Virus record (IMG/VR): IMGVR_UViG_3300027782_000025
Location: 186,001-250,000 of that record
Length of the DNA stretch: 64,000 bases
Reading direction: 5' to 3' (one strand)
Source of the DNA: a virus
The first letter of the stretch is position 1. Every line of letters starts with the position of its first letter. Made by a program: the position numbers and the translations under genes. The notes beneath the pieces were generated by a model, which searched no databases, was not told the DNA's origin, and saw only the letters and a list, made by a program, of their open reading frames with translations. Below are positions 37,756 through 45,760 of this stretch, piece by piece.

Positions 37756-38077
37756 TCCAAAGTATGATGTAAATGACATAGTTTATTTTAAAGCCTCTGC
37801 TGCTAGAGGCTTTATAGAACCGGTAAAAATAGGTATCGTTGCAAAAATCGATACTACTTGGGTGTATGGTCTAAAATATAAGACCGCTGAGCCTAGCGCG
37901 CCTAGAGTTTTTGGCGACAGAATAAACTTCGGAAACCTTGGGGCCCAACAGGTATACTACACTGAGGACGAATTCCAAACGTATTGTGAAGCTTTAGGGG
38001 TCGCTGAAAAATACTTGACTGGCCAATTAACAGCGATTCAAACACTTATCGCCGCAAGTTGCGGAGTCACGGGCTGA
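37745..38077 (+). CDS. Unknown small protein between recA and helicase (110 aa)
   Basis: I choose the ATG at 37745, which has GAGGAAG upstream. The first 50 residues look like a small beta barrel (DIVYFKASAARGFIEPVKIGIVAKI, TWVYGLKYKT); the C-terminal part is helical. It overlaps recA by 11 bases and precedes the helicase by 3, so it is part of the replication operon. A helper of RecA or helicase is possible but unproven. Confidence 0.55.
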   Translation: MANSPKYDVNDIVYFKASAARGFIEPVKIGIVAKIDTTWVYGLKYKTAEPSAPRVFGDRINFGNLGAQQVYYTEDEFQTYCEALGVAEKYLTGQLTAIQTLIAASCGVTG

Positions 38078-38080
38078 TAA

Positions 38081-39421
38081 ATGACACAAATCGTTTCTTA
38101 TGATGCTGGCAACATAAATGATAATGAAGATGAAAAACCATTTGGAAAATACCAAGAAGAAGCGATAATTTCATTAGCTCTTGATCACCCAGAATTCTTC
38201 TCCAACGTCGGAAGATACCTTAAGCCAGACATGTTTGGTCGAACCGAATGCAAGTATGTTATGGCTGTTCTTCTTAATTATTACGAAAAATTTAACATTA
38301 TCCCCACTAGGCCACTGCTTAGAGATATAGTCGAAAAACAATTAACGTCTGATCAGCCTTTTGAGATAGTGTTCAAATTACTTGATAGGAAATCAGACCC
38401 CAGAGAAGTTCCGATCATCAAAGACACTTTAATGAAGTGGGCCAAAAATCGAGCATATGGTTTAATTTATAGCGAAGAAGCTATACAAGCTTATGAATCA
38501 GGTCGTTTTGAAGAATTAGAGAAAATAGTCTCAGAGGCAAATAAGGTAACAGACATAGGTGAAGGTGGCTTTTGGCTGCTAGAACAGTTTGAAAAATTAT
38601 TCCAATCAGACGCCATAGATCATAGAACTACGGGATTTCCGAGACTTGATCGAATCCTTAATAATGGCGGACCATCACCAAAAGAAGTGTTATGTTGGTT
38701 AGCGCCGACAAACACCGGTAAATCGATATTGTTGGTTAATAATGCGATTTCATCTCTTAAAGGCGCTAATAATGATGGGACAAATGGTCAGGACGTACTC
38801 CTTGTTACCTTTGAGCTAGACACTATTAAAACCGCTCTAAGATGCCTTTCGGCTACGACAGGTATACCTCAAGATCAAGTAGCTAATAATCAAGATTACA
38901 TTAGAAGAGTCATTAACACTATCAAAGACACCTATAATAAAAAGCTATTAATATATGAATTTCCCCCTGACGAATGTAGCGTGGATCATATATATGCTTT
39001 AATAGATAATCTTAAACGAAAAGAAGGATGGCGACCAGACGTTGTTGTGGTTGATTATCTTGATTTAATGGTCAGTCGTAATGCAGCATATAACAAGGAT
39101 GATTATACCAGACAGAAGCATATCGCTACTGAGCTACGTGGTTTAGCTAAAAACGAAAACGTATTAGTCTTTACTGCTACCCAAACCAATCGTAGCGGTG
39201 GGGAAGGGTCGGAACCAATCGATCTATCAAAAACCGCCGAAAGCTATGGTAAGCAATTTGCACTTGACTATGTAATTAGTTTAAACCAATCTATCGAGGA
39301 TAAGTTGGAAAAACCGCCTAGGATTAGGTTTTATGTCGCTAAAAATAGAAATGGTCCTAAAAATGAATTAATCACCTGTGAGATTAATTATGACACTATG
39401 GTAGTTAAGGAGATGGCCTGA
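38081..39421 (+). CDS. Replicative DnaB/T4 gp41-like helicase (446 aa)
   Basis: An N-terminal helical domain (KYQEEAIISLALDHPEFF, typical of DnaB/gp41) is followed by a RecA-fold motor. Walker A is APTNTGKS (208-215), the VTFELD strand follows, Walker B is DVVVVDYLDLM (320-330), and FTATQTNRSG and YVAKNRNGP match the later DnaB motifs. The variant Walker A with T-N resembles T4 gp41 more than bacterial DnaB. It should form the hexamer that unwinds the fork on the lagging strand. No primase (gp61/DnaG) was recognised in the window. Confidence 0.88.
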   Translation: MTQIVSYDAGNINDNEDEKPFGKYQEEAIISLALDHPEFFSNVGRYLKPDMFGRTECKYVMAVLLNYYEKFNIIPTRPLLRDIVEKQLTSDQPFEIVFKLLDRKSDPREVPIIKDTLMKWAKNRAYGLIYSEEAIQAYESGRFEELEKIVSEANKVTDIGEGGFWLLEQFEKLFQSDAIDHRTTGFPRLDRILNNGGPSPKEVLCWLAPTNTGKSILLVNNAISSLKGANNDGTNGQDVLLVTFELDTIKTALRCLSATTGIPQDQVANNQDYIRRVINTIKDTYNKKLLIYEFPPDECSVDHIYALIDNLKRKEGWRPDVVVVDYLDLMVSRNAAYNKDDYTRQKHIATELRGLAKNENVLVFTATQTNRSGGEGSEPIDLSKTAESYGKQFALDYVISLNQSIEDKLEKPPRIRFYVAKNRNGPKNELITCEINYDTMVVKEMA

Positions 39422-39630
39422 TGAAGATGCGCATCATAATTGATGTCAATGTTTCGAAAACATTGGCGCAAACGATGGAAAGGAATGGCTTTAATGTTAT
39501 TCCAGAGGGAACTGGGTTAGGGATAAGAATTCCAAATAGTCCTGCGATCACCAAGAGCAAAAGCAAAATAACGTTTACAGAGATTTTTACAGAGATTACA
39601 GATGAACCAAGTACAAAGGAGATAAGATGA
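39421..39630 (+). CDS. Unknown small protein (69 aa)
   Basis: The ATG overlaps the helicase stop (TGATG). A second ATG two codons later is also possible. The N-terminal 25 residues predict a beta-alpha unit (RIIIDVNVSKTLAQTMERNGF); the rest is Ser/Thr/Lys-rich. No family recognised. Its stop overlaps the next start (ATGA). Confidence 0.45.
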   Translation: MKMRIIIDVNVSKTLAQTMERNGFNVIPEGTGLGIRIPNSPAITKSKSKITFTEIFTEITDEPSTKEIR

Positions 39631-40064
39631 TACCGAAGACTGCTAAGCTAATAAAAGAAGAAACCGCATCAAACACCAAGGCCAACGTCGATGAGCCTAA
39701 AGTATGCTCAAAAGCCAAGAAATGCTGCGATAGCGAGCCAGAAAATTACCAAGAAATAGAAATACGTGAAATCAAATGCCTTAATGATTTCGTTGCTATA
39801 TTGAGATTCGAAGAAGAATCGGTAATCGAAATACCCGATCATCAACGTCTTAAAAATGAAGGTATGGTTATTGGCGTTGGGCCTGGTGTCCCTCCAACTA
39901 TAAATGCACAAGTTATAATAGGCGATGTTGTAGCTTTTATGCCGCGTAATATAATCACCGAGATTAAAGGTACAAAATACCCCTACGAAGGCAAGACTAT
40001 TACCATCGTTTCAGAACGCAATATTATTATGACATTAGATCCAATCATCCACAGGTTCGTATAA
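39627..40064 (+). CDS. GroES-like co-chaperonin (145 aa)
   Basis: From about residue 50 the sequence follows the GroES beta barrel: LNDFVAILRFEEES, GMVIGVGPGVPP, IIGDVVAFMPRN and an end IVSERNIIMTL. The first 45 residues are a Cys/Lys-rich extension not found in GroES. T4 gp31 and related phage proteins replace host GroES for folding the major capsid protein, which is the likely role here. The match is by pattern only and moderately divergent, especially in the mobile loop. SD AAGGAGAT is strong. Confidence 0.62.
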   Translation: MIPKTAKLIKEETASNTKANVDEPKVCSKAKKCCDSEPENYQEIEIREIKCLNDFVAILRFEEESVIEIPDHQRLKNEGMVIGVGPGVPPTINAQVIIGDVVAFMPRNIITEIKGTKYPYEGKTITIVSERNIIMTLDPIIHRFV

Positions 40065-40471
40065 TGCCAGAATACATTTATAGATGCGTTCCATGTGAAG
40101 AAAAGCTAGCTGAAGATAATTCTAGTGTCGATGCTGATACGTATGATGCTCAAGTTCTTTTTGAGACAAGTCATAGCATGTCAGCTGCTGGTAAAGAATT
40201 ATCTGAAGCCCTAAAATGTCCACGCTGCGGCGCATCAAGGGCAGAAAGGTTCTATGGTTATGATAATATCATATCATATGTCAGAGGCAATGGTTATTTA
40301 GATCGCGCTGGCGCTAGAAGAGACATGCATAAGCATACATTAGTTAATAATGACCCATACGGTCATATGCGCCAGCCAGGAGAAGTCGAAGATTTAAAGA
40401 TCAAGCTAGACCAAGCAGGAAAACACGACCCGAAACCTAGGCATTTCGTAATGGGCGCAAAAACGACATAA
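40064..40471 (+). CDS. FmdB-like zinc-ribbon protein (135 aa)
   Basis: MPEYIYRCVPCEEK with a later CPRCGASRAERFYGY gives the Cys4 ribbon of the FmdB type, here with a 40-residue insertion between the two Cys pairs. The C-terminal half is basic with several His. The start overlaps the previous stop (TAATG). The function in phages is unknown. Confidence 0.6.
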   Translation: MPEYIYRCVPCEEKLAEDNSSVDADTYDAQVLFETSHSMSAAGKELSEALKCPRCGASRAERFYGYDNIISYVRGNGYLDRAGARRDMHKHTLVNNDPYGHMRQPGEVEDLKIKLDQAGKHDPKPRHFVMGAKTT

Positions 40472-40485
40472 TGTATTGATTCATT

Positions 40486-41685
40486 ATGAAGCCAATTCTA
40501 TTCGCTATCAAAAGAGGAAGACAAGTCGCATATCCAGCCATCATAGGTATTAAACGCGACCAAAAGATTTACAAGCAAATCCTTTTTGATAATAGCAACG
40601 CAAAATCTATAAGCGATATAAGGATTGACCAGTCCAAGATAAAAGCATTATTCGACCATGCGGTTAGCACCAGATGCGCGATAGTCACCAACGATCGCGC
40701 ATCACTGATCGCCGCTATGGGTTATAACAATAGAGCTATCGCCGACAACATCTTCGATCATAACGAAATAATTCATGAAACAAGTGCCCTCGATGAATTT
40801 TTAGCATCAACAGATGCTTCCGTTCAAGAACCATATAAAAAGCTATTGTTTGACGCTGGGTGCGTTTATGATAAACTCTCTGACTTGCCAATTTATGTAA
40901 ATTACACTCCTCTTAAGTCATCTTGGTCACATGACACATTTACTGGCAGGAGCAAGTGCACAGGTTTTAATATTCAAGGCTATAACATGCCTGATTTTAT
41001 CACAAGGGACGGGATCTTCGAAGATAAAGTATTACTGCATTTCGACTGGATCTGCGCTGATCTAAGAATAGCATCAGTTGTATCAGGAGATGATGAATTA
41101 GAATCAGCTTTTAGGCATGGTGATCCATACGAGTATCTTTTTGATCGCGCAGGGGACATGTTTACTGATCGCAAGGATAGCAAAATAGCTCTACTTAAGG
41201 CAATAAATTCTCTGAATTTTGATAGTAGCATATTTGATATATGCTATGGAGATCTTAGAACTTGGCTTATAGAGTGCGCCCATAAGCTTACTGAGAGTGA
41301 ACCCTTGGAGACATTGCTGGGCCGTAAATTTATTATCCCAAAGGAAAAGACCATATTATCAGGTATTAATGGTGTTCTGCAAGGATCTATAGCCCATGCT
41401 ATGCAGAACACCATTACGAAAGTTAATGCTTTATTTCCAAGACATATTATATGTGACATCCATGATTCTCTAGTAATGTCTTGTGAAAACGACCGAAGTA
41501 GCATACAATATATGATAAATAGTGTAAAATCGATAATGTCGAAACCGCTTGAAGGGCTGATAGATAGGGATATATATTTTCCGTTAAGATACGGCATTGG
41601 CAAGAAATGGCGAGAATATAAATATAGTAATATACAGAGGGAACATGAACAACAAGAAACTGCAGAAGATACGTCAGAGGGCTAA
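40486..41685 (+). CDS. Short family-A (Pol I-type) DNA polymerase-like protein (399 aa)
   Basis: Family-A polymerase signatures occur in order: SKCTGFNIQGYNMP (like PNLQNIP); motif A LLHFDWICADLRIASVVSGD with catalytic Asp187; a motif-B-like helix ending in LLKAINSLNF; TLLGRKFIIP; NGVLQGSIAHAMQN (the N-x2-QG-x-A segment); and motif C ICDIHDSLVMS with catalytic Asp327. The usual HDE is HDS here, and the motif-B Arg is not where expected. The thumb and any 3'-5' exonuclease are missing, so the protein is about 180 residues shorter than a Klenow polymerase core. Both catalytic Asp remain, so activity is possible. It coexists with the split DnaE. A repair or translesion enzyme, or a degenerate polymerase subunit, are the alternatives. 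Confidence 0.75.
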   Translation: MKPILFAIKRGRQVAYPAIIGIKRDQKIYKQILFDNSNAKSISDIRIDQSKIKALFDHAVSTRCAIVTNDRASLIAAMGYNNRAIADNIFDHNEIIHETSALDEFLASTDASVQEPYKKLLFDAGCVYDKLSDLPIYVNYTPLKSSWSHDTFTGRSKCTGFNIQGYNMPDFITRDGIFEDKVLLHFDWICADLRIASVVSGDDELESAFRHGDPYEYLFDRAGDMFTDRKDSKIALLKAINSLNFDSSIFDICYGDLRTWLIECAHKLTESEPLETLLGRKFIIPKEKTILSGINGVLQGSIAHAMQNTITKVNALFPRHIICDIHDSLVMSCENDRSSIQYMINSVKSIMSKPLEGLIDRDIYFPLRYGIGKKWREYKYSNIQREHEQQETAEDTSEG

Positions 41686-41926
41686 AGAAAAGTCTCTTTT
41701 ACGAGCAAAACGCAAGATCGAAGCGGAGCGTCGATTTCAAGAAGGGCGCAAAGAACATATAAGAAAAACGATCAGGAATAGTATCGTCAATGAGATCACC
41801 AATAAATCATTTAGTAAAAGTAATTGGTCTGGAGATAAATCATCTAATAATGATGATGTATTATCAAAGCATAGGACGGTAGGTTTTAACAAGGAATTAT
41901 TCAACGATGGAAAACGAGAACCGTGA
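41645..41926 (+). CDS. Small basic coiled-coil-like protein (93 aa)
   Basis: I choose the ATG at 41645 with AGAGGGA upstream; it lies 41 bases inside the polymerase gene. The first 50 residues are almost all Lys, Arg, Glu and Ala and form a single charged helix (KKLQKIRQRAKEKSLLRAKR); the tail is Ser/Asn-rich. Nucleic acid binding is possible. No family recognised. Confidence 0.5.
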   Translation: MNNKKLQKIRQRAKEKSLLRAKRKIEAERRFQEGRKEHIRKTIRNSIVNEITNKSFSKSNWSGDKSSNNDDVLSKHRTVGFNKELFNDGKREP

Positions 41927-42425
41927 TTGGGTACTGGCAAATGTACCCCGCGAGCTTATTAATTCATCATTGTTTAAATTCAATGTGAAGCTACAAGTCA
42001 TAGAAAGGCTAGATGACAGCAACAAGCCAGTCTATAAAGTGATCACTGTCGACATGTTGGCAAATGTCGACATCGATTATGAGACTCTCGAAGAGAATAT
42101 CTGTGATATTCCAGCCCAATTCGCTTTCTGGTCTGCTGTGTATTCAGAAGTTAGATTGGGTGTGGCGATTGCTGAACGTAAACTCAAAGTAAGGAGGGCA
42201 GAAGCGACAAAAGCGGTTCTGGAAGAAGCCAGGACAAATAATGTAAAATTGACTGTTGATCAGATTAAAAGTATCGTTGAAGCCGATACATTATTAACCA
42301 AAGCTGAGATCTCGTATAGTGAAATACAGATGAAAGCCGGTAAGCTGTATAACATGGTCGAAGCTATAAAAATGAAAGCCGAATTGGCAAGAACACTGGC
42401 TGGTTTTAAAAAATTAGAAAGATAA
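41907..42425 (+). CDS. Helical protein next to gp32, possible recombination mediator (172 aa)
   Basis: The first 65 residues are mixed; the rest is a long charged helical region with AFWSAVYSEVRLGVAIAERKLKVRR, then a second helix KAGKLYNMVEAIKMKAELARTLAG. This layout recalls T4 UvsY, which loads the recombinase onto gp32-coated DNA, and the gene lies directly before gp32. There is no sequence signature strong enough to assert homology. The start has AAGGA 10 bases upstream and overlaps the previous gene by 20 bases. Confidence 0.45.
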   Translation: MENENRDWVLANVPRELINSSLFKFNVKLQVIERLDDSNKPVYKVITVDMLANVDIDYETLEENICDIPAQFAFWSAVYSEVRLGVAIAERKLKVRRAEATKAVLEEARTNNVKLTVDQIKSIVEADTLLTKAEISYSEIQMKAGKLYNMVEAIKMKAELARTLAGFKKLER

Positions 42426-42433
42426 GGTGCAAT

Positions 42434-43387
42434 ATGGCATATGATATTGATGCAATGCGCAAAAAGTTAAATCAGATGACTGGTAAGCAAATGGATGCGG
42501 ATGAATTCCGCCCCAAAAAGAACGAAAGCACGACAGAACCTATTAAGTATAGATTCTATGTCTTGCCACCACTTCTTGAGGGTGATGCGCTTAAGAGCGG
42601 TGTGGTGAAAAAACCAATGGATTTGTTTTATATTAAACACGGTTCCCATTGGATCAACAACCGACCTCACCCATGTCCAAGAGCAGCAGGATCGGCTGAA
42701 AAATGCCCAGTCTGCCAGTTCGGGTTTGATCAAATGCGTGATGAAAAAGACGAGGACAAGCGACGAAAAATCCGATCTGATTGGATGCCTTCTGAGAATT
42801 ATCTTGTCAACGTTTACTTCACCAACTGGAAAGGTAATCCAGAAGAACTAAGAGGCAAAGTAAAATTCTTCAATGCCACTTCTACCTGTTTTAAGCTATG
42901 GTCACAGGCATTAGAACGTGAAGATTGTGGCGATCCTGACGAACCAGAAGCATTTGGTGCTTTCTTCGACGAAAACAATGGTAGTCTATTCGAATTATCT
43001 GTCCTTAAACAAGGCAAGAATAATAGTTATGCTACTAGCGCTTTCAGAAAAGAAAAATCTGGGCCGATGGTTGTCGATGCCGATGGTAAGCCAAATCCAA
43101 AGGGGTTAGCAGCTCTTCTAAAGCTGAGAGTCAATCTTTGGGAAAAAGTCCAGATGCCTGACGCTGATGCTCTAAAATCACTCCTCAATAGTGTTATCAA
43201 TGGTGATGAATATACCCCTCCTAGCAACAACAAAGCAGATACCAGTTTTGATGTTGATGAGTTGGAAGGTAAGGCACCAGCGAAGCCAACACTAGCGAAG
43301 GGTGCAGGGGAAAAAATAAGTAAACCCAGCAGTGCGACTTCCGATACGGAAATCGATAATCTGCTTGGGCAGCTTAATGACGATTAA
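42434..43387 (+). CDS. Single-stranded DNA-binding protein, T4 gp32-like (317 aa)
   Basis: The N-terminus has a basic start, then an OB-fold core with a zinc site HGSHWINNRPHPCPRAAG...KCPVC (Cys 81, 91, 94 and a His in 69-79), spaced as in T4 gp32. Many aromatic residues (YLVNVYFTNWKGN) fit the DNA groove. The C-terminal 90 residues are disordered and end in the acidic tail TEIDNLLGQLNDD that in gp32 recruits helicase, recombinase and polymerase. It protects single strands in replication and recombination. It follows the possible mediator gene by 8 bases. Confidence 0.85.
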   Translation: MAYDIDAMRKKLNQMTGKQMDADEFRPKKNESTTEPIKYRFYVLPPLLEGDALKSGVVKKPMDLFYIKHGSHWINNRPHPCPRAAGSAEKCPVCQFGFDQMRDEKDEDKRRKIRSDWMPSENYLVNVYFTNWKGNPEELRGKVKFFNATSTCFKLWSQALEREDCGDPDEPEAFGAFFDENNGSLFELSVLKQGKNNSYATSAFRKEKSGPMVVDADGKPNPKGLAALLKLRVNLWEKVQMPDADALKSLLNSVINGDEYTPPSNNKADTSFDVDELEGKAPAKPTLAKGAGEKISKPSSATSDTEIDNLLGQLNDD

Positions 43388-43398
43388 GAGGTCCGACA

Positions 43399-43674
43399 AT
43401 GGCTATCGGTGTACATTTTGTACGTTTGGGTTTATTCACAGTTGATATCAACGGCGCTAGGATCGACAAAAGCGGTCTTGGCGCCTCTATCAATACCATG
43501 AAATCTACTAGTATGGAATTTCTGGTTATCCCTGACGCAGCTGTTCCTAATTCGTCTGGTTATCCTACGATGAAGGAATTTATAAAGCTAGAAGCAGACG
43601 ATAACTTCGTAGTAAGTCACATCGACCAATCAATTATAATCACATATAATCAGTCACAAGTTAATTCCGCTTGA
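43399..43674 (+). CDS. Unknown small beta-rich protein (91 aa)
   Basis: SD GAGGT is well spaced 11 bases after the gp32 stop. The product reads as short beta strands (VHFVRLGLFTVDING, MEFLVIPDAA, FVVSHIDQSIIITYN). No family recognised. It is the last gene before a hairpin-containing gap, so it may end the gp32 transcript. Confidence 0.5.
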   Translation: MAIGVHFVRLGLFTVDINGARIDKSGLGASINTMKSTSMEFLVIPDAAVPNSSGYPTMKEFIKLEADDNFVVSHIDQSIIITYNQSQVNSA

Positions 43675-43691
43675 TGTAAGTAATTAAGAAT

Positions 43692-43733
43692 TAATTCCGT
43701 ATTATTTCATTGGTGACACCGATGGCGGAATTA
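43692..43733 (+). terminator. Nested inverted repeat in the gap after the gp32 unit
   Basis: An outer 8-pair stem TAATTCCG/CGGAATTA (43692-43699 with 43726-43733) encloses an inner 7-pair hairpin at 43708-43724 (CATTGGT/ACCGATG, loop GAC). There is no T-run right after, so it may be a factor-aided terminator, an RNA-processing site or a regulatory structure rather than a classical intrinsic terminator. Confidence 0.4.
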
Positions 43734-43781
43734 TTATATCATTTATTTAATCACGGACATCACCGAAAAGGCTAGTGCTAA

Positions 43782-44450
43782 ATGTCAGAAGAAGTGACCA
43801 AAAAACCAGATAGGTCGAGAATAGGTAAATCTAATGTTAGAAAGGGTAAGACATTAGAAAGAAGAGTAGCTCACCTTTTAACTGACTGGACAGGGGTCGA
43901 GTTCAGAAGGCGAAGAGTCGAAGGTCGAGACGCCACAGTGGTTGAGCGTGAATCGACTGCTGATGTTATACCTGTAAAAGGGATGGTACATTGCTCCATC
44001 GAGGCCAAATCTGGTCATGGCTTTAGTCTTGATGCACTGTTAAGTAGCCATGAAACTACAATTTTTACGAGTTGGTGGCACCAAGCAACATATGATTGCA
44101 CGATTTTAGAAACAGTATTTAAACGCTTATTTTTTCCGATGCTTTTCTTTAAGCCGCACGCGAATTTTGATTGGGTCGCTGTTGACCAGCGATTATTCCT
44201 ATATAACATCTTAAAGCCAAGTGTCACCGCAGCTGCAAATTATGCAAAAGCAATCGAAGTCAATCAACCGATATGGTTTCCGAGTATTTCATATGGGTAT
44301 TACCATATAGCGCCTAAAATATCCTTAAACGTTAGTCATTCTAAGAACAATAAAGTATTCGAATCTCTGCAGCTGCCATCTTTGTTTTTTTGCAGATGGA
44401 AAGACTTTGCTGCAAACATAGACCCCACTTCATTTTTCGTGGAAACATAA
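43782..44450 (+). CDS. PD-(D/E)XK nuclease, Holliday-junction-resolvase-like (222 aa)
   Basis: KGKTLERRVAHLLTDWTGVEFRRRR is the start of many phage PD-(D/E)XK resolvase-type nucleases. STADVIPVKG with the later CSIEAKSG gives the D and E-x-K active-site residues in correct spacing (about 60, 73 and 75). The C-terminal 130 residues are aromatic-rich and not recognised. A junction- or flap-cutting role in late recombination or packaging is likely. AAAGG lies 10 bases before the ATG. Confidence 0.65.
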   Translation: MSEEVTKKPDRSRIGKSNVRKGKTLERRVAHLLTDWTGVEFRRRRVEGRDATVVERESTADVIPVKGMVHCSIEAKSGHGFSLDALLSSHETTIFTSWWHQATYDCTILETVFKRLFFPMLFFKPHANFDWVAVDQRLFLYNILKPSVTAAANYAKAIEVNQPIWFPSISYGYYHIAPKISLNVSHSKNNKVFESLQLPSLFFCRWKDFAANIDPTSFFVET

Positions 44451-44465
44451 TGTAGGAGATGCACT

Positions 44466-44615
44466 ATGGGCTGCTGCGGAAATAAAACCAGAGTTATACC
44501 GATTAATAATATTGAGAGAGTGTCTGCAGCTAAACATAAACCAGTTATTGATCGTATAAATGTTAGACAAACACCACCGAAATACCCAACTAAAATCGAT
44601 AGGCATAGGGTGTAA
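44466..44615 (+). CDS. 49-residue Cys-rich-start protein
   Basis: This small gene has SD TAGGAG about 8 bases before an ATG, 49 codons and a TAA, in a gap that would otherwise be 167 bases. The product begins MGCCGNK and is basic. The next gene begins MGCGCGSS, so the two may be related by their N-termini. No function known. Confidence 0.55.
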   Translation: MGCCGNKTRVIPINNIERVSAAKHKPVIDRINVRQTPPKYPTKIDRHRV

Positions 44616-44617
44616 TT

Positions 44618-44884
44618 ATGGGATGTGGATGCGGATCTAGCGGTGTACAAAGGTCACAACCAGTGACTGAACAAGTTCGGCCACAAGCTGCCGAACAAGC
44701 CAGACCGCAGAAAGTCATACAAATCAGAAGTGCTTCTCGGCCAGAAATTGCGCCGATAGCATCAGCAGCAGCTCCAAACATTATAAAGTGCCCTAAATGC
44801 GATAGCCATACAATTCGTGTAAATATTTCTGGACGTCAAAGAATACAATGTTCTAACAGCAACTGCAGGAAAATCCTATCGTGA
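44618..44884 (+). CDS. Small zinc-ribbon protein with MGCGCG start (88 aa)
   Basis: The N-terminus MGCGCGSS is Cys-rich, a Gln/Pro/Arg-rich linker follows, and the C-terminus is a Cys4 ribbon: CPKCDSH then CSNSNC. It begins two bases after the 49-residue gene and overlaps the next by four (GTGA). Such ribbons often bind nucleic acid; the role is unknown. Confidence 0.55.
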   Translation: MGCGCGSSGVQRSQPVTEQVRPQAAEQARPQKVIQIRSASRPEIAPIASAAAPNIIKCPKCDSHTIRVNISGRQRIQCSNSNCRKILS

Positions 44885-45267
44885 TAGCAGATATAATTAG
44901 CTTAGCACTTATAAGTGTGGCTGCCGAAAGAATAACCGAGATATTAGTAGCCAGTAAATTAGTCCAGCCTTTTAGGGACATATTAAGAGATAAAAACATA
45001 AACAGTATGTCTAATTATGGTTTATGGTGGTTTTTAGACAGTGTATTTCAGTGTGGTTATTGTATGTCAGTCTGGGTAAGCATTTCATTGTCTTGGCTGA
45101 CACCAGCTTTAATCAATGACAATTTTTATATAAATTATATATTAATGATATTTGTGGTTCATGGTTTTGCTAATTTTTATCATGTTTTTTTTGAATATGC
45201 TAGAAGAGGTCGAGCTAAATATTTTGAAGTTAATCTTGGGTACAAAAGGGTCAATGAAGATGGATGA
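44881..45267 (+). CDS. Membrane protein, DUF1360-like (128 aa)
   Basis: GTG start overlapping the previous TGA. Two or three hydrophobic helices are visible (IADIISLALISVAAERI, SVWVSISLSWLTPALI, YINYILMIFVVHGFANF). Between them CGYCMSVWVS is like the CPxC-x2-W membrane motif of DUF1360 phage and bacterial proteins. The function of that family is unknown. Confidence 0.55.
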   Translation: MIADIISLALISVAAERITEILVASKLVQPFRDILRDKNINSMSNYGLWWFLDSVFQCGYCMSVWVSISLSWLTPALINDNFYINYILMIFVVHGFANFYHVFFEYARRGRAKYFEVNLGYKRVNEDG

Positions 45268-45760
45268 AATAGAACAATTAAAGAGTAGAGAAGAAAATCG
45301 GCTATCGCCCGAAGTCCTCAGGCCAACGGTGGTTAGAACTATCGATGATATTAAAATTATATTATCAGAAATAGACCCAACAAGAGCAACAGCTAGTAAA
45401 GAATTAGATATAGTAACGCTAATGGACGTACCAAATGGTATGCCTAACCAACGCTACCAAGTAACAGCTAAAACAAGATCTAAGACTAAACGCGAATATC
45501 TCATAGAAGGCATGGAGATAGTTAAAAAGACTATCGAATTTTCTAAAGAAGAACCGATATCAACAATGGTTAACGGTATCGAAGTAAAGCCTGCAAGGAT
45601 GCTTGATCGCACTACCATGAGAGCTTGGGTAGATAATTTGATCAGTCATTGGTTAGGGGCAGCAAGAGAAGGTCTTTTGATAACTTGGAAATTAGAAGAC
45701 GGTTATCAATACAACTATGAGATTTATGGCCACAAACTCACCAGAACCAAAATCGCGTGA
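45260..45760 (+). CDS. Unknown protein (166 aa)
   Basis: Two close ATGs compete (45254 and 45260); AAGGG is spaced better for 45260. An upstream ATG at 45152 would overlap the membrane-protein gene by 116 bases and add a shadow-like hydrophobic stretch, so I reject it. The product is mixed helix-strand with a Lys/Arg-rich centre (TAKTRSKTKREYLIEG). No family recognised. Confidence 0.5.
   Translation: MDEIEQLKSREENRLSPEVLRPTVVRTIDDIKIILSEIDPTRATASKELDIVTLMDVPNGMPNQRYQVTAKTRSKTKREYLIEGMEIVKKTIEFSKEEPISTMVNGIEVKPARMLDRTTMRAWVDNLISHWLGAAREGLLITWKLEDGYQYNYEIYGHKLTRTKIA

Noticed and set aside
45152-45259. Upstream ATG extension of the gene at 45260
   Set aside because: The added part is a hydrophobic shadow of the membrane-protein gene in another frame, and the ribosome site fits the later start.
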